A DNA stretch of 64,000 nt from Chlamydiales bacterium (GTDB taxonomy: Bacteria > Chlamydiota > Chlamydiia > Chlamydiales > JAJFMA01): NCBI GenBank assembly GCA_030679955.1, contig JAUXSF010000008.1, positions 1 to 64,000 of the forward strand, read 5' to 3'. Position numbers and translations under genes: made by a program. Position 1 is the stretch's first letter. Every line of letters begins with the position of its first letter. The notes beneath the pieces were generated by a model. The model worked only from the letters and a program-made list of their open reading frames with translations, ran no database searches and had not been told where the DNA came from. This document shows, piece by piece, positions 1-7,557 of the stretch.

Positions 1-52
1 AGGCGCCAAGATTTCTTTGCGCCTTCACGACTCTGCGTCTTTGCGTTTAATT
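1..52. repeat. Palindromic intergenic repeat, family 1, cut by window edge
   Basis: The right arm (CTCTGCGTCTTTGCGTTTAA type) and part of the left arm of the family-1 palindrome lie just beyond the stop codon of the uhpC-like gene. The same arm sequence recurs near 6.2, 18.6, 39.1, 45.5, 53.8 and 59.7 kb. The remainder lies outside the window. Confidence 0.7.
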
Positions 53-64
53 CCTTAGAAGAGC

Positions 65-1432
65 TTAAGCAGGTTCGGGTTGCGCACCTGTTTCGCTTGG
101 AACATCCACCTTGCGAGCCCCAGCTGACCAAAGGGGTATTAGCAATGCTGTAGAAATAATGCTACAAGCTGCCATAGCCATGAAGAAACCATGCCATCCG
201 AAGTCCTGTGCGATCACACCCAATGGGTAACCAGCAAAAGCGGAACCTGCATAGGCAAACCAACCAATGAATCCGGTAGAGGTTGCCGCAGCTTTCTTAT
301 GCGATAGCTCCGCAGCAGCAACTCCAATTAACATCTGAGGACCAAAGACAAAGAAGCCAATCAAGAACATGGCAATGGAGTCCATGTAAGTATAGCCCGC
401 TGGCACCATCCAAAAAATCAACACACTCCCCAAAATGCCAAGGGCGAAGAGCGCATTAACTGGACCACGCCGAGCGTTAAAGATGCGGTCTGAAGCCCAA
501 CCGGCTGCCAGACTACCAAAAAAGCCGCCTATTTCAAATAAGGACACCGTGCCATTGGCACCAAGTTGTGTATACCCTTTGTTTTCCACGAGGAACAATG
601 CCGTCCAGTCATTAAACCCTATTCGGATCATGTAAACAAAGAAATAGGTGAATCCTAAAGCCCAGATGAACTTGTTCTTTAGAACGTGCTGTATCAATAT
701 TTCTTTGGTGGAAGGCGTCTTTTCATTCGCACAGGTAGGATTTGATGGATCAAGATCATTTCGGAATTTCTCTACGGGGGGAAGTCCCATCGATTCAGGC
801 GTGTCGCGCAACAGGAACATTAAAATGATACCCATAGCGATACAAAGCGCACCGGGTACATACATGGCTGAACGCCATCCCCACGCAGTAGCGCAAAGAG
901 CTGCGATGATAGGAATAATGGCTCCCCCTACGTTATGCGAGACATTCCACGCGGCCCACCAGGTTCCACGTTCGGATTTGGAATACCAATGTGTTAAGAG
1001 GCGCGCACATGGAGGCCAGCCAAACCCTTGGAACCACCCATTCAATCCCCAAAAGACAGCAAACCAAATAAGCGAGGAGGATAAACCAAAGCATATATTG
1101 AAAATGCCGGTCAAGACGAGACCAACCGACATAAAGTACCGCGCATTGGCACGGTCACCCATAATGCCGCTAATAAACTTGCTTAAACCGTAGGTGAGCG
1201 ACAATACCGTAGCAAGAAAGCCTAGCTGACCTTTGTCAAACCCAAGCTCAAGCATCAAGGCCGGCATGGCAAAAGTGAAGCTTTTACGCGTAAAATAATA
1301 AAACGCATAACCCAGAAACATCGAATAAAAGATGCGGAATCGCCATTGCTTATAGTCTTTGGCAACTACCTTAGGATCAGTGATCTCTGGCAACGGAGGT
1401 GCCACTTGAAAAAGGGCTAATAGCCTCATCAC
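65..1432 (-). CDS. uhpC: UhpC-type MFS sugar-phosphate:phosphate antiporter
   Basis: This is a major facilitator superfamily transporter of the organophosphate:phosphate antiporter group (GlpT/UhpT/UhpC), about 455 residues with roughly twelve hydrophobic segments, the usual length for the family. The N-terminal block (WRFRIFYSMFLGYAFYYFTR) and the later stretch around PQMLIGVAAAELSHKKAAAT are typical of the group. In Chlamydia the UhpC homologue imports host glucose-6-phosphate in exchange for phosphate, and this protein is likely to do the same across the inner membrane; substrate choice is inference. The longest frame starts at GTG (1432) and is followed at once by ATG (1429); AAGGAG stands 6 or 9 bases upstream, so either may be used. 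It is transcribed away from the mip-trmL genes. Confidence 0.9.
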   Translation of the reverse strand: MMRLLALFQVAPPLPEITDPKVVAKDYKQWRFRIFYSMFLGYAFYYFTRKSFTFAMPALMLELGFDKGQLGFLATVLSLTYGLSKFISGIMGDRANARYFMSVGLVLTGIFNICFGLSSSLIWFAVFWGLNGWFQGFGWPPCARLLTHWYSKSERGTWWAAWNVSHNVGGAIIPIIAALCATAWGWRSAMYVPGALCIAMGIILMFLLRDTPESMGLPPVEKFRNDLDPSNPTCANEKTPSTKEILIQHVLKNKFIWALGFTYFFVYMIRIGFNDWTALFLVENKGYTQLGANGTVSLFEIGGFFGSLAAGWASDRIFNARRGPVNALFALGILGSVLIFWMVPAGYTYMDSIAMFLIGFFVFGPQMLIGVAAAELSHKKAAATSTGFIGWFAYAGSAFAGYPLGVIAQDFGWHGFFMAMAACSIISTALLIPLWSAGARKVDVPSETGAQPEPA

Positions 1433-1503
1433 ATGATGCTCCTTATTCTGAGCTTTTATTATTTTCTAGTGCTCTGTATCGCTCTTCATCCATTAAAAAA
1501 ATG

Positions 1504-1529
1504 AAAAGGCTTCGGAGAGACCGCCTTTT
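1504..1529 (-). terminator. Hairpin with T-run in the uhpC leader (possible attenuator)
   Basis: AAAAGG (1504-1509) pairs with CCTTTT (1524-1529), with an inner CGG/CCG pair separated by a bulge. Read on the minus strand the hairpin is followed by CATTTTTTT. It lies between a possible promoter (1552-1580) and the uhpC start, where a terminator would act as an attenuator. The stem is short and bulged, so confidence is low. Confidence 0.3.
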
Positions 1530-1551
1530 CGATTTTCAAAGCAAAAGCCAG

Positions 1552-1580
1552 ATTTAACTCTGTTGGGTTTTTTTGCTCAA
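1552..1580 (-). promoter_or_regulatory. Possible sigma-70-type promoter for uhpC
   Basis: On the minus strand a TTGAGC element (1575-1580) is separated by exactly 17 bases from TTAAAT (1552-1557). This would give a leader of about 110 bases before uhpC. The -10 box matches the consensus only in part. Confidence 0.3.
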
Positions 1581-1619
1581 GGGGAATTTTTATCCTTAAA
1601 ATAAAGTAGGTAGCATATA

Positions 1620-1886
1620 TTGACACCATCACCCCCCTTTCAGAACGCTTATCGGAATGTTGTGCCGCTCAGCCAACTATATGCAGGGGTGCCAGGTCAA
1701 TTTCTGCGGGAAAAAGTTATAGTTCTGGACAATCCCCAACGAGCTACTACGAAAGAGGCGGCTGAAGTAATTGACCAGGCCTTAGCGCAATCCGAAGATC
1801 CTAATAGCTCCTTGCATGGTCTACTAAATCAGTTACCAACACCTTTCCCGCAGTATCCTACGCAGCCTCAGAAGGTCAAGAAATAG
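1620..1886 (+). CDS. Small hypothetical protein, proline-rich C-terminus
   Basis: An 88-codon frame begins at TTG (1620) right after an in-frame TAG and ends 61 bases before mip. There is only a weak AGGTAG upstream. The product has no recognisable domain: a hydrophilic first half, a KEAAEVIDQALAQSEDP helix-like stretch, and a tail rich in Pro and Gln. Codon composition resembles the neighbours, which argues mildly for a real gene. It is the only candidate gene in the 515-base interval between uhpC and mip; the rest of that interval holds the uhpC leader signals. It could be chance. Confidence 0.35.
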   Translation: MTPSPPFQNAYRNVVPLSQLYAGVPGQFLREKVIVLDNPQRATTKEAAEVIDQALAQSEDPNSSLHGLLNQLPTPFPQYPTQPQKVKK

Positions 1887-1947
1887 CTTCCTCTTATTTT
1901 GATAGATAGTCTAAAGTTTAAATTACACATCGCTATAGGAGAAATTT

Positions 1948-3099
1948 ATGGGAACGAAATGTAGCATCGCAACCGCCTTCGCTCTGCTATCTATTGTCTG
2001 CGGACCTGTATATGCCGACAGCAGCTGGGTTGATGATGATGACGATTACTATCAACCACAACAGTTTCAGCAGCAGCAGCCACAACAACAAGCACAAAGA
2101 ACAGCGCCGGCACGTAATAATCAGCAACCCAACGTACGGGAACTTTCAGAGGCGTTTGGGCACTTTATTGGACAGGATATCAGTAAGCACGGCATTCATC
2201 TGGATTTAGATGCTGTTATTGAAGGCCTTCGCAATGGCGTTGCAGGGCATCCCGCACCTATGAATGAAAATGAATATGAAGAAGTTGTGGCTAACTTCCG
2301 GAATAAACATTTCCAAGAAGTTGCTAACTTTAACTTAGCGTTAGCCGATGCATTTATGGCATCGAACGCCAAGCGCCAAGATATCGTGCAAGCAACGCCC
2401 GGCAAGGTACAATATTCTGTATTGCAGCGTGGAAAAGGCAACCAGGTTCAAGAAAATACTGCTCCTCAGCTTAAATTCTCAGGCCGTTTCATCGATGGAA
2501 CACTCTTCACAACAACTGAAGGCGACAGAGCGATCAATGTTCCTTTGGATGAGATGATTCCAGGTTTCCGCGAAGGTGTTATAGGCATGCGTGAAGGAGA
2601 AAAGCGACGCATATTCGTCCATCCTGATTCAGGCTATGGCGTAGCCGGTGATATCGCACCAAATTCCTTGCTGCTTTTCGAGGTTGAGGTGATCAAGACA
2701 GGCGATCGTGTAACACCACAGCCAGGCAACCGTAACCGACAAACAGCACAAAACGAGAAAATACAAAAAGCTGCTTTTCAACAAGATGATTGGGACCTAG
2801 CACTTGATGAAGAGGATACAGATGATGAAGAAGACGATGGCGATGAAGAGTTTTCTTCTGAACGGCTAATCCTTGAGCCAGCTCCTAAAAATGTCGCTTT
2901 TCAATCTGAGGCAGAGCGTCAGAATGGATACGGCGGGTATGGGGGAAACAACCAGAGTGAACATAATACACGTCAGCAAGAGCGTAATGTGAACCAAGAA
3001 ATGCGCACAAACAACCGTCAGCAGCAAACTAATGAGCGGCAATGGGAGCGCAACACAAGACAACAGCAGCGCAATGAAGGACGTCAGGGCCGCAGATAA
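1948..3099 (+). CDS. mip: Mip-like FKBP-type peptidyl-prolyl cis-trans isomerase with extended C-terminal tail
   Basis: This is a secreted or surface prolyl isomerase of the macrophage infectivity potentiator type. Residues 1-23 form a signal peptide ending near VYADSS; a Gln-rich spacer follows; residues about 60-150 match the helical FKBP N-terminal dimerisation domain; residues about 165-252 are the FKBP catalytic domain (KFSGRFIDGTLFTTT, IPGFREGVIGMREGEKRRIF, NSLLLFEVEVIK). Chlamydial Mip proteins are usually near 240-250 residues; this one continues for about 130 more, first an Asp/Glu cluster (DLALDEEDTDDEEDD), then a Gln/Asn/Arg-rich tail, with no known domain. The start has a strong AGGAG 7 bases upstream. 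A terminator hairpin follows the stop. Its place next to trmL and trxA matches chlamydial gene order. Confidence 0.9.
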   Translation: MGTKCSIATAFALLSIVCGPVYADSSWVDDDDDYYQPQQFQQQQPQQQAQRTAPARNNQQPNVRELSEAFGHFIGQDISKHGIHLDLDAVIEGLRNGVAGHPAPMNENEYEEVVANFRNKHFQEVANFNLALADAFMASNAKRQDIVQATPGKVQYSVLQRGKGNQVQENTAPQLKFSGRFIDGTLFTTTEGDRAINVPLDEMIPGFREGVIGMREGEKRRIFVHPDSGYGVAGDIAPNSLLLFEVEVIKTGDRVTPQPGNRNRQTAQNEKIQKAAFQQDDWDLALDEEDTDDEEDDGDEEFSSERLILEPAPKNVAFQSEAERQNGYGGYGGNNQSEHNTRQQERNVNQEMRTNNRQQQTNERQWERNTRQQQRNEGRQGRR

Positions 3100-3111
3100 T
3101 ACAGACTTATA

Positions 3112-3145
3112 GACCTTATGGGCTAACAGACACGTCCATAAGGTC
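3112..3145 (+). terminator. Rho-independent-type terminator after mip
   Basis: A perfect 10-base stem (GACCTTATGG at 3112-3121 with CCATAAGGTC at 3136-3145) and a 14-base loop are followed by CACTTTT, 12 bases after the mip stop. The T-tract is short. Confidence 0.6.
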
Positions 3146-3169
3146 CACTTTTCCGCAGAATCTTTTTTT

Positions 3170-3212
3170 ACCACTGAGACACACAGGCGCAGAGAAGGAA
3201 CAGAGAGGAAAG
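3170..3212. repeat. Degenerate half of a family-1-like intergenic repeat
   Basis: The stretch reads ACCACTGAGACACACAGG followed by CGCAGAGAAGG, resembling one arm of the CGCAGAG-type palindromes elsewhere in the window, but the second arm is missing. Confidence 0.35.
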
Positions 3213-3313
3213 ACATTTTGCTGAGGCAAAATATCTCAACCTGCCTTCGCAGTTTACCTTTGTCAGTGTGGTAATAACAACATCAATTACTTTAACCTCA
3301 TGCGGTCCCATGT

Positions 3314-3322
3314 TGCTATAAT
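3314..3322 (+). promoter_or_regulatory. Extended -10 promoter element for trmL
   Basis: TGCTATAAT is an exact extended -10 box (TGnTATAAT) about 45 bases before the trmL start. No good -35 box stands 17 bases upstream, which is tolerated by extended -10 promoters. Confidence 0.45.
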
Positions 3323-3366
3323 GGCGGCAAATCGGCTAACCTTGTAGGTCATACAAGGACCAAATC

Positions 3367-3825
3367 GTGAAAATTGTTTTATATCGCCCACAAATCCCGC
3401 AGAACTGCGGCAATATTGTGCGCACCTGTGCGGTTACTGGCAGCAGCTTGTGCCTCGTTGGGCCGATGGGCTTTAGCACTTCTGATCGATGGTTAAAACG
3501 CGCCGGCCTGGACTATTGGGAAGGCGTGATCGTCGAACAAACCGATAGTCTAGATCAAGTTTTAGAGGCAGCAACAGGAAATATTCATTTTCTCTCCAGC
3601 AAAGCTAGCAAAAGCTACTCGGACGTGCAGTATGGGCCCAATGATCTTTTGATTTTTGGGTCAGAAACGGAAGGTTTACCAGAAGAATTGCATGAAAAAT
3701 GGGGTGAGCACTTTAGAACCATCCCCATGATACCTGGACAACGATGCCTGAATTTAGCGACTTCTGTAGGCATCGTAGTGTATGAAGCATGGAGACAGCA
3801 AAACTTCGCTGCCTCCAAGGCATAA
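3367..3825 (+). CDS. trmL: tRNA (cytidine/uridine-34 2'-O)-methyltransferase TrmL (SpoU family)
   Basis: This small SpoU/TrmD-fold (SPOUT) methyltransferase uses S-adenosylmethionine to 2'-O-methylate the wobble base of leucine tRNAs. The 152-residue length is normal for YibK/TrmL. All SPOUT motifs are visible: PQNCGNIVRTCA near the N-terminus, FGSETEGLPEE in the middle, and the knot motif IPMIPGQRCLNLATSVGIV near the C-terminus. The start is GTG at 3367, supported by AAGGA seven bases upstream. The stop is only 4 bases from that of the convergent trxA gene. The trio mip-trmL-trxA is conserved in Chlamydiae. Confidence 0.93.
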   Translation: MKIVLYRPQIPQNCGNIVRTCAVTGSSLCLVGPMGFSTSDRWLKRAGLDYWEGVIVEQTDSLDQVLEAATGNIHFLSSKASKSYSDVQYGPNDLLIFGSETEGLPEELHEKWGEHFRTIPMIPGQRCLNLATSVGIVVYEAWRQQNFAASKA

Positions 3826-3829
3826 TCAA

Positions 3830-4153
3830 TTAAACAGCCGATTCAATCAGACGTTTAAGAGAGTCTTTGTCCTTTAGGCCAACCACACGATTCACTTCCT
3901 TACCATCCTTAAATAGAATGATAGTAGGGATAGAGGTTACCTGAAGAGACGCTGTGGTGCGCTGGGCAGCCTCGATGTCTAGTTTAGCAACCTTTGCTTT
4001 GCCATTCATCTCGGTAGCTAGCTCATGAATGATGGGTTCCATCATTCTGCAAGGGCCACACCAATCGGCAAAGAAGTCTACTAAAGTAACTCCTTGCGCG
4101 ATTTCATTTTGGAAATTGTCATCGTTAAGATATTTCAGAGCATCATCTGCCAT
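3830..4153 (-). CDS. trxA: Thioredoxin
   Basis: A 107-residue single-domain thioredoxin with the redox-active WCGPC motif (Cys32 and Cys35) and the conserved cis-proline loop SIPT. It is a cytoplasmic disulfide reductase supplying electrons to ribonucleotide reductase, peroxidases such as Tpx, and other targets. The start is preceded by GAAGGAG at ideal spacing. It converges on trmL with a 4-base gap and no obvious terminator between them. Confidence 0.96.
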   Translation of the reverse strand: MADDALKYLNDDNFQNEIAQGVTLVDFFADWCGPCRMMEPIIHELATEMNGKAKVAKLDIEAAQRTTASLQVTSIPTIILFKDGKEVNRVVGLKDKDSLKRLIESAV

Positions 4154-4230
4154 ATTGCACTCCTTCTTTCGATGTAGATTATGCCATCGCTCCGATTTTT
4201 AACCACGGTTAATATTACATATGTTCGAGA

Positions 4231-4278
4231 GCCTCGACAAGTCGAGGCTTAACAGAGCGGTGACAAGTCACCGCACTC
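4231..4278. repeat. Double-hairpin repeat, family 2, copy A
   Basis: Two adjacent 8-base stems, GCCTCGAC/GTCGAGGC and GCGGTGAC/GTCACCGC, each have an AA loop and are joined by a TTAACAGA spacer. The 48 bases are identical to 55263-55310. It sits between the divergently transcribed trxA and trhO. Confidence 0.8.
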
Positions 4279-4358
4279 CATAATTAGAAAATAGTGGTTA
4301 AAAAAGCGCTGAAGCTCTACAATGTTTTTTAATTTATCTTGTTTGTTCTAAGGCAGCT

Positions 4359-5342
4359 ATGTCATATCTTGTAATCGCTTTCTACTGTTTCGAAACCATT
4401 GCCGACCCGCATGCGGAAGTGGCTATTCAAAAGAAATTTTTGCAGCAGCTAGACGTTACCTCCCGTATTTACATTTCAGAACAGGGAATGAACGGGCAAA
4501 TGAGTGCGTCGTTAGACGCTGCTGAAAAGTATATGGAATGGTTGAAGGCTCGAGAGCCTTTTGCGAAAGTTGATTTCAAGGTTCAGCCCTATCATGAACA
4601 TGTCTTTCCGCGTCTTATCGTCAAATACCGCAAGCAATTAGTGGCTTTAGACCGCGATGTAGATATGTCTAAGACCGCTGAGCACGTTTCTCCAGTGAAG
4701 TGGAAAGAGATGCTAGAAGATGGCACAAAGCGATTAGTTCTGGATGTTCGCAACGATTATGAATGTCGAGTAGGCCATTTTGAAGGGGCGGAGCTTCCCC
4801 CTTGCAGTGAGTTTCGTAAGTTCACGAAGTGGCTGGAGGGCTTAAAGGAAGAATACGACCCCGCAACTACCCCTGTCATGATGTATTGCACCGGTGGAAT
4901 TCGCTGTGAAGTCTTTTCCTCATTGATGAAAGAGGAAGGGTTTGCAACCATCTACCAACTGGATGGAGGAGTAATCAAATATGCCGAAAAAGTAGGCAGT
5001 GCGCACTGGCTTGGCAAACTGTTTGTGTTTGATGACCGCTTGACGGTGCCTTTGGCACCAAATTCCACTTCCGTCGTAGGCAAATGCCATCACTGTGGTG
5101 CGGCAAACGAGAGCTACTATAATTGCGCTAGTATGGACTGCAACAACCTGTTCTTATGCTGTCAGGAATGTTTGCATAAGTTTGAAGGATGTTGCACCGA
5201 AAATTGCCAAAACGGCCCTCGCGTTCGGCCTCTTAGCCACTTAACACACAAGCCATACCGCAAATGGTACCATTACGCGAATAAGAAGGAAGATTTGTGG
5301 AAGCTTAGGACGACGACAAAGCCTGCCGACGATGCCGTATGA
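4359..5342 (+). CDS. trhO: tRNA uridine(34) hydroxylase TrhO (rhodanese-like, UPF0176/YceA)
   Basis: TrhO hydroxylates uridine 34 of tRNAs toward 5-hydroxyuridine, the precursor of cmo5U-type wobble modifications. At 327 residues it matches the family. Residues about 1-95 are the N-terminal acylphosphatase-like domain (IYISEQGMNGQMSAS); residues about 110-215 are a rhodanese domain with catalytic Cys177 in YCTGGIRCE; the C-terminal part is Cys-rich (CHHCGAAN, CNNLFLCCQEC) and may bind metal. The ATG start lies downstream of a GGCAG-type site. The last 38 bases overlap the convergent gene at 5305. Confidence 0.92.
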   Translation: MSYLVIAFYCFETIADPHAEVAIQKKFLQQLDVTSRIYISEQGMNGQMSASLDAAEKYMEWLKAREPFAKVDFKVQPYHEHVFPRLIVKYRKQLVALDRDVDMSKTAEHVSPVKWKEMLEDGTKRLVLDVRNDYECRVGHFEGAELPPCSEFRKFTKWLEGLKEEYDPATTPVMMYCTGGIRCEVFSSLMKEEGFATIYQLDGGVIKYAEKVGSAHWLGKLFVFDDRLTVPLAPNSTSVVGKCHHCGAANESYYNCASMDCNNLFLCCQECLHKFEGCCTENCQNGPRVRPLSHLTHKPYRKWYHYANKKEDLWKLRTTTKPADDAV

Positions 5343-6159
5343 GCTCCAACATCTTCTGATGTGTCTCATCGACTACAACTGTTAGACCAGGCTTAATCCC
5401 CTCTTCCGAGAGTTCAAAAGCCTTCATCGTGTTGCAAACGCGCCCGCCAAAGCGCACGCCGATACCACGAATCCCAGCCATATTACCCCAATCGCCAAAC
5501 ATCTCCAGCACTAGCTCACAAGCGGTGATCATAAATATCAGCTTCTTGCCGGGATGTGCATGCTGAATATCGAAGATTTTCCCACCTATATAGTGAATGG
5601 TAGGAATCAACACGGGAAAGCTATTCTGGTCTGGAAGTGCATTCATACACTTACCTACCTTACACTGTCGGCAGACAAGATGATCCGGATCACGAATACA
5701 TTCATCTGTAAAGCGTCCCGATGGACACTCAAAGGGCTTCTCGCAATAGGAAAAACCTACAACAAACAGTGCATCAGGATCTATTAGAAGTTCTTTGAAT
5801 TCGTCTAAGCCCTTTACACCATAGTAGTAAAAGTCACCTTCGGCATAGTAACTTTTGCCTTTGAGCAGTGACTTAACAAAGGAAACGGCGTGCTTGATGG
5901 GATGACGCAATATGCCACGGCGAACTTCACCCTTGTGATCATGCATCAGCATGTACAAAAAGCTCTTCCACTTCAGATTTTTAGCAGTATCAGCTGTGAT
6001 GCCAGGAACTTTTGGCAGATTTTTGAGCCCTTTGATAGGCTGCTGCTGTGCTGCTGCTTGAGCCCCTTCGTCCCATGCAGCCTCGGCAGCACTCCAGCTC
6101 TTATGCTCATTCCAGATTTTCAGCTTAGTCATAGCTCGAAATGTAGCGACAGAAGACAT
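5305..6159 (-). CDS. Unknown protein with a central cysteine cluster
   Basis: I do not recognise the family. In the longest form (287 residues, from 6168) the middle carries closely spaced cysteines: 142, 148, 157, 166, 169 and 174 (CEKPFEC, then CRQCKVGKC), with two more at 217 and 245; this spacing suggests a bound metal or iron-sulfur cluster. The surroundings are hydrophobic and beta-rich (ALFVVGFSYC, KLIFMITACELVL), so the protein looks globular and cytoplasmic. The first ATG (6168) falls inside a family-1 repeat, so I start at 6159 (MSSVAT); 6132 (MTKLKIW) is also possible, and none has a Shine-Dalgarno site. Its 3' end overlaps trhO by 38 bases on the other strand. Confidence 0.7.
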   Translation of the reverse strand: MSSVATFRAMTKLKIWNEHKSWSAAEAAWDEGAQAAAQQQPIKGLKNLPKVPGITADTAKNLKWKSFLYMLMHDHKGEVRRGILRHPIKHAVSFVKSLLKGKSYYAEGDFYYYGVKGLDEFKELLIDPDALFVVGFSYCEKPFECPSGRFTDECIRDPDHLVCRQCKVGKCMNALPDQNSFPVLIPTIHYIGGKIFDIQHAHPGKKLIFMITACELVLEMFGDWGNMAGIRGIGVRFGGRVCNTMKAFELSEEGIKPGLTVVVDETHQKMLELIRHRRQALSSS

Positions 6160-6228
6160 TAAACGCAAAGGCGCAAAGACTCAAAGAGAACATTTTTCCT
6201 CTTTGCGTCTTCGCGCCTTTGCATTTAG
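6158..6228. repeat. Palindromic intergenic repeat, family 1
   Basis: The arms TTAAACGCAAAGGCGCAAAG and CTTTGCGTCTTCGCGCCTTT, about 70 bases end to end, form an imperfect inverted repeat between two minus-strand genes. Confidence 0.75.
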
Positions 6229-6232
6229 AAAA

Positions 6233-6427
6233 TTACGCTGCTTCTGGTTCGTCGCTGTCAAATTCATCACGTTCCAAAAGCTCTCGCGCTGTCGCCTTAA
6301 CTGTTGCCAGCCCTTCAGAGAATCCTATTGATCTCATTAGACTATCTAAATAGCCAATCTCACTGACTAGCTGATCATTAGCAAATTCTAGCTCGGCGAG
6401 TTTCTTCAAAAGTTCTTCGTTACTCAT
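6233..6427 (-). CDS. Small coiled-coil protein, paralog 1 of 3
   Basis: A 64-residue protein of a small family present three times in tandem here. All share a pattern reading NDQLV.EI.Y.D.L.R..GF..G..T.K..A.EL: a leucine-rich helix, an invariant Gly-Phe turn (SIGFSEGLATVK) and a second helix. This looks like a helical hairpin. I do not recognise the function. The frame could extend to 6466, but the ATG at 6427 has a GGGGGAAGAAA purine tract just upstream and lines up with the other paralogs. The tail is acidic (DEFDSDEPE). Confidence 0.7.
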   Translation of the reverse strand: MSNEELLKKLAELEFANDQLVSEIGYLDSLMRSIGFSEGLATVKATARELLERDEFDSDEPEAA

Positions 6428-6489
6428 GGTTTCTTCCCCCCGGAATATGTTTGGCGGTCTCACCACTAAGTGCGAAAGTGATGCCAGCC

Positions 6490-6684
6490 TTACAGATCCA
6501 GCTCAATTAATTCATTCGCTGCTTGCTTAAGAGTCTCTAGCCCGCATTCGAAGCCTGACATTCGCAATAGTTGGTCAACATACTGTATTTCGGCAACCAG
6601 TTGGTCATTCATAGACTCTAAACGCGCAACCTTGCTCTTCAAGGCCATGAGGCTATTAGCACTTCCTAAAAATCTCTGGTTCAT
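6490..6684 (-). CDS. Small coiled-coil protein, paralog 2 of 3
   Basis: A 64-residue paralog of the genes at 6233 and 6857, with the core ESMNDQLVAEIQYVDQLLRM followed by SGFECGLETLKQAANELIE. The start ATG is preceded by a GGGGGTAAC tract. There are 62 bases between this stop and the start of paralog 1, so the two are probably cotranscribed. No signal peptide, membrane segment or catalytic motif is seen. It is likely a protein-protein interaction module; function unknown. Confidence 0.7.
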   Translation of the reverse strand: MNQRFLGSANSLMALKSKVARLESMNDQLVAEIQYVDQLLRMSGFECGLETLKQAANELIELDL

Positions 6685-6797
6685 CTTGTTACCCCCGTAA
6701 CTTAAATATACTTAATAACTAAATTTATTTTATACCCCTAAATATAACCTTACTTTATTAAATAACTATTAAGACAAAATTAAATTTACATGAAAAA

Positions 6798-6823
6798 GCA
6801 GGCACTTTAGATAAAGTGCCTGC
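6798..6823 (-). terminator. Rho-independent terminator of the tpx-ogt operon
   Basis: A perfect 12-base stem (GCAGGCACTTTA with TAAAGTGCCTGC) is followed on the minus strand by TTTTTC. It lies 34 bases after the stop of the last gene in the operon starting at 9005. Confidence 0.85.
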
Positions 6824-6856
6824 CCTGAGGGAGAAAACAACCGAAAAACATAACTC

Positions 6857-7045
6857 TTAACTATTTTCGCTCAGGCCCATCTGGCCCTCTTCGAGCATCT
6901 GATAAGCGACTTCTTTGACAGAGGCGATTCCCCTAGGGAATCCAGTGGCGCGTAGAAGATCGTCGAGATCCTCTAGCTCTGTCATAAGTTGATCTTGGAT
7001 AAACTCGTGAAATGCGATCTTCTTGAGTACTTCTTCACTGGTCAT
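6857..7045 (-). CDS. Small coiled-coil protein, paralog 3 of 3
   Basis: A 62-residue paralog with the core FIQDQLMTELEDLDDLLRAT followed by GFPRGIASVKEVAYQMLEE. I start at ATG 7045, where AGGAGG stands at good spacing; the frame is open upstream to 7099 but without a ribosome-binding site. It follows ogt by 25 bases and ends just before a strong terminator, so it is the last gene of the tpx operon, while its two paralogs lie beyond the terminator in their own unit. Function unknown. Confidence 0.72.
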   Translation of the reverse strand: MTSEEVLKKIAFHEFIQDQLMTELEDLDDLLRATGFPRGIASVKEVAYQMLEEGQMGLSENS

Positions 7046-7070
7046 ATCGAGCCTCCTGCTAAAACGGAGC

Positions 7071-7544
7071 CTACAATGCTTTTTCCATGCCAAGTACATT
7101 CTCGAAGGCCAAAAGATTCTTCTTTAGGCTAGGATCTAGGGAGAATCCCCCAATGCTGCCGTCGGAAGAGATAACTCTGTGGCAGGGGACGATAATAGGG
7201 ATAGGGTTGCGTCCACAGGCATTGCCTACAGCTCTGGCGGCCTTAGGCTTACCGACTGCCCTGGCTAAACCTGCGTAGGAAAGCGTCTGCCCAAAGGGTA
7301 TGCGCTGCATTTCATCTAGGATGCACTGTGTAAAAAAGGGTTGGGCGGAAAGATCGACCATTAAGCCTTCTTCGGGCTGCCTGCCTGCAGCATAGGTTTT
7401 CATCCAGGCATTTATTTCCTTATTCCACTGGTCATCCCCTTGGATACACCACTCCACACGAGAGTTGTTGGTGTTTTCCACTTTGACGCTGCAAATGCCT
7501 TGGGCTCCCACCTGAATATGCATGAGAATAGAAAGTTTTGTCAT
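7071..7544 (-). CDS. ogt: Methylated-DNA--protein-cysteine methyltransferase
   Basis: This suicide repair enzyme transfers alkyl groups from O6-alkylguanine (and O4-alkylthymine) to its own cysteine. The active-site motif is intact (PIIVPCHRVISSDGSIGGF), as are the helix-turn-helix DNA-binding stretch (FGQTLSYAGLARAVGKPKAA) and the Asn-Pro hinge (GRNPIP). The length of about 157 residues is typical of Ogt. The frame extends to ATG 7574, which would overlap the upstream gene by 17 bases; ATG 7544 has TAAGG upstream and leaves a 13-base gap, so I prefer it. It is the third gene of a stress operon. Confidence 0.9.
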   Translation of the reverse strand: MTKLSILMHIQVGAQGICSVKVENTNNSRVEWCIQGDDQWNKEINAWMKTYAAGRQPEEGLMVDLSAQPFFTQCILDEMQRIPFGQTLSYAGLARAVGKPKAARAVGNACGRNPIPIIVPCHRVISSDGSIGGFSLDPSLKKNLLAFENVLGMEKAL

Positions 7545-7557
7545 GAGTGTATGTACC

